A DNA stretch of 6,244 bases, from positions 1 to 6,244 of the forward strand of contig CAKPXN010000044.1 of assembly GCA_934202095.1 (NCBI GenBank), written 5' to 3'. The stretch's first letter is position 1. Every line of letters starts with the position of its first letter. This DNA comes from an uncultured Veillonella sp. Its GTDB lineage: Bacteria; Bacillota; Negativicutes; Veillonellales; Veillonellaceae. The notes under the pieces were generated by a model, which did not search any database, was not told the origin of the DNA, and was given only the letters and a program-made list of their open reading frames with translations. A program made the position numbers and the translations under genes. Below, piece after piece: positions 5,910 to 6,244 of this stretch.

Positions 5910-5980
5910 AAAGACCCTCTACGTGGTCCGTAGAGGAACTTCAGGCATGTGTGAGTCCTAGGACCATGGAGAGGGTCTTT
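5910..5980. terminator. 20-bp-stem bidirectional terminator downstream of citF
   Basis: AAAGACCCTCTACGTGGTCC (5910-5929) pairs with 5961-5980 (GGACCATGG, then AGAGGGTCTTT) with 18 Watson-Crick pairs, one G-T pair and one mismatch, around a 31-base loop. Read leftward, from citF, it ends in TCTTTTGTCGTTAGTTTTATTT; rightward it ends in TTTGTATTATTTAA. A competing local hairpin, CCTCTACG (5916-5923) with CGTAGAGG (5929-5936), would break the long stem. It lies in the centre of the palindrome formed by repeat copies B and A. Confidence 0.75.
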
Positions 5981-5998
5981 GTATTATTTAATCAGCAA

Positions 5999-6066
5999 GG
6001 GATGGTGATACCGCCAGCGGAACCGTAACGGATTCTACTGTGCTCCACACCACCAACTCAATTATA
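5999..6066 (-). repeat. Palindromic repeat copy A, overlapping the citF stop
   Basis: The second full copy, inverted relative to copy B. Its outer end reads TATAATTGAGTTGGTGGTG on the minus strand. Its middle hairpin is GAACCG-TAA-CGGATTC (6020-6035) with one bulge, unlike that of copy B. GGTGGTG/CACCATC closes the element. Homology to B reaches TATA at 6066-6063, which includes part of the citF stop codon (6062-6064). Copies A and B with the terminator between them make a 252-bp imperfect palindrome (5815-6066). Confidence 0.65.
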
Positions 6067-6244
6067 GAGGTTTACGAACCACGTCGATGATAGAACCATC
6101 GCGGTATTCTACGATTGCGATGATGTCTTCGTCTTTGTCAGATACAGGGATATCTTGTGGTTTACCAACTAAGTCGAATGCTAATTGTTGTAATTCTTCA
6201 ATTGTGTAGATAGGCAAGTTGCTATCTTTGAAGCGTTCAATCAA
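6062..6244 (-). CDS. Citrate lyase alpha subunit, C-terminal end (partial)
   Basis: The last 60 codons of a leftward gene that runs off the right edge. The first complete codon here is TTG and is simply an internal Leu, so no start is present. The segment ends with IIAIVEYRDGSIIDVVRKPL. This strongly resembles the C-terminus of citrate lyase alpha (citrate:acetyl-ACP CoA-transferase subunit), which typically has about 500 residues and the VEYRDGT-IDVVR ending. Preceding LPIYTIEELQQLA and GKP fit the same family. With the beta and gamma subunits it splits citrate to oxaloacetate and acetate in the cytoplasm. The stop lies at 6062-6064 inside the end of repeat copy A, and the terminator at 5910-5980 closes the operon. 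The assignment rests on 60 residues only. Confidence 0.8.
   Translation of the reverse strand: MIERFKDSNLPIYTIEELQQLAFDLVGKPQDIPVSDKDEDIIAIVEYRDGSIIDVVRKPL

Noticed and set aside
5640..6060. tRNA, tmRNA, RNase P RNA, SRP RNA, group II intron domain V or a known riboswitch
   Set aside because: None of the conserved motifs I know for these RNAs is present. Several hairpins look superficially similar, but key sequences such as a GGTTCGAATCC-type T-arm are missing.
5815..6066. Insertion sequence or integron attC sites
   Set aside because: There is no transposase or integrase frame between the inverted copies. The ends lack the RYYYAAC/GTTRRRY cores, and no clear target-site duplication is visible.
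5706..6066. CRISPR array
   Set aside because: The repeats alternate in orientation, differ in length and are few, without regular spacers.
6062..6244. A short complete gene of 60 codons starting with TTG at 6244
   Set aside because: The frame is open to the window edge and the product matches only the C-terminal end of a much longer protein family.

Overview
The window looks like chromosomal DNA from a low-GC, Gram-negative-type Firmicute, most likely a Veillonella-like member of the Negativicutes. The base is a citrate-lyase gene end at the right edge, strong AGGAGG-type ribosome sites, AT-rich spacers and the protein make-up. This assignment is inference; there is no rRNA or other marker gene to confirm it.

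Layout: (1) 1-341 is a control region. It holds dyads, a candidate LysR-type operator, and a candidate leftward promoter for a gene beyond the left edge. (2) 342-1684 is a two-gene rightward operon: a LysR-family regulator and, overlapping its stop by one base, a small membrane-anchored coiled-coil protein of unknown function. (3) A long hairpin at 1691-1750 ends this operon and, from the other side, a leftward MFS anion:cation symporter-family transporter (1774-3090), which has a near-consensus promoter. (4) A leftward Bax inhibitor-1/YccA-family membrane protein (3292-4038) has its own promoter and a strong terminator. (5) 4039-4269 holds that promoter plus a 69-75 bp relic of a second LysR gene. 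(6) A leftward two-gene unit encodes a DUF4261 protein (4655-5530) followed by a small cupin (4270-4626). (7) 5632-6061 is non-coding, GC-rich and full of inverted repeats: at least three copies of one repeat in alternating orientation, a nested hairpin and a 20-bp-stem terminator. (8) At the right edge lie the last 60 codons of a leftward gene that I read as citrate lyase alpha subunit (citF).

The genes do not form one pathway. The regulator probably controls a divergent gene outside the window and possibly the transporter. The citF end belongs to a citrate fermentation operon entering from the right. The most unusual parts are the mosaic of palindromic repeats after citF and the LysR gene relic. 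I found no CRISPR array, tRNA, rRNA or transposase gene.
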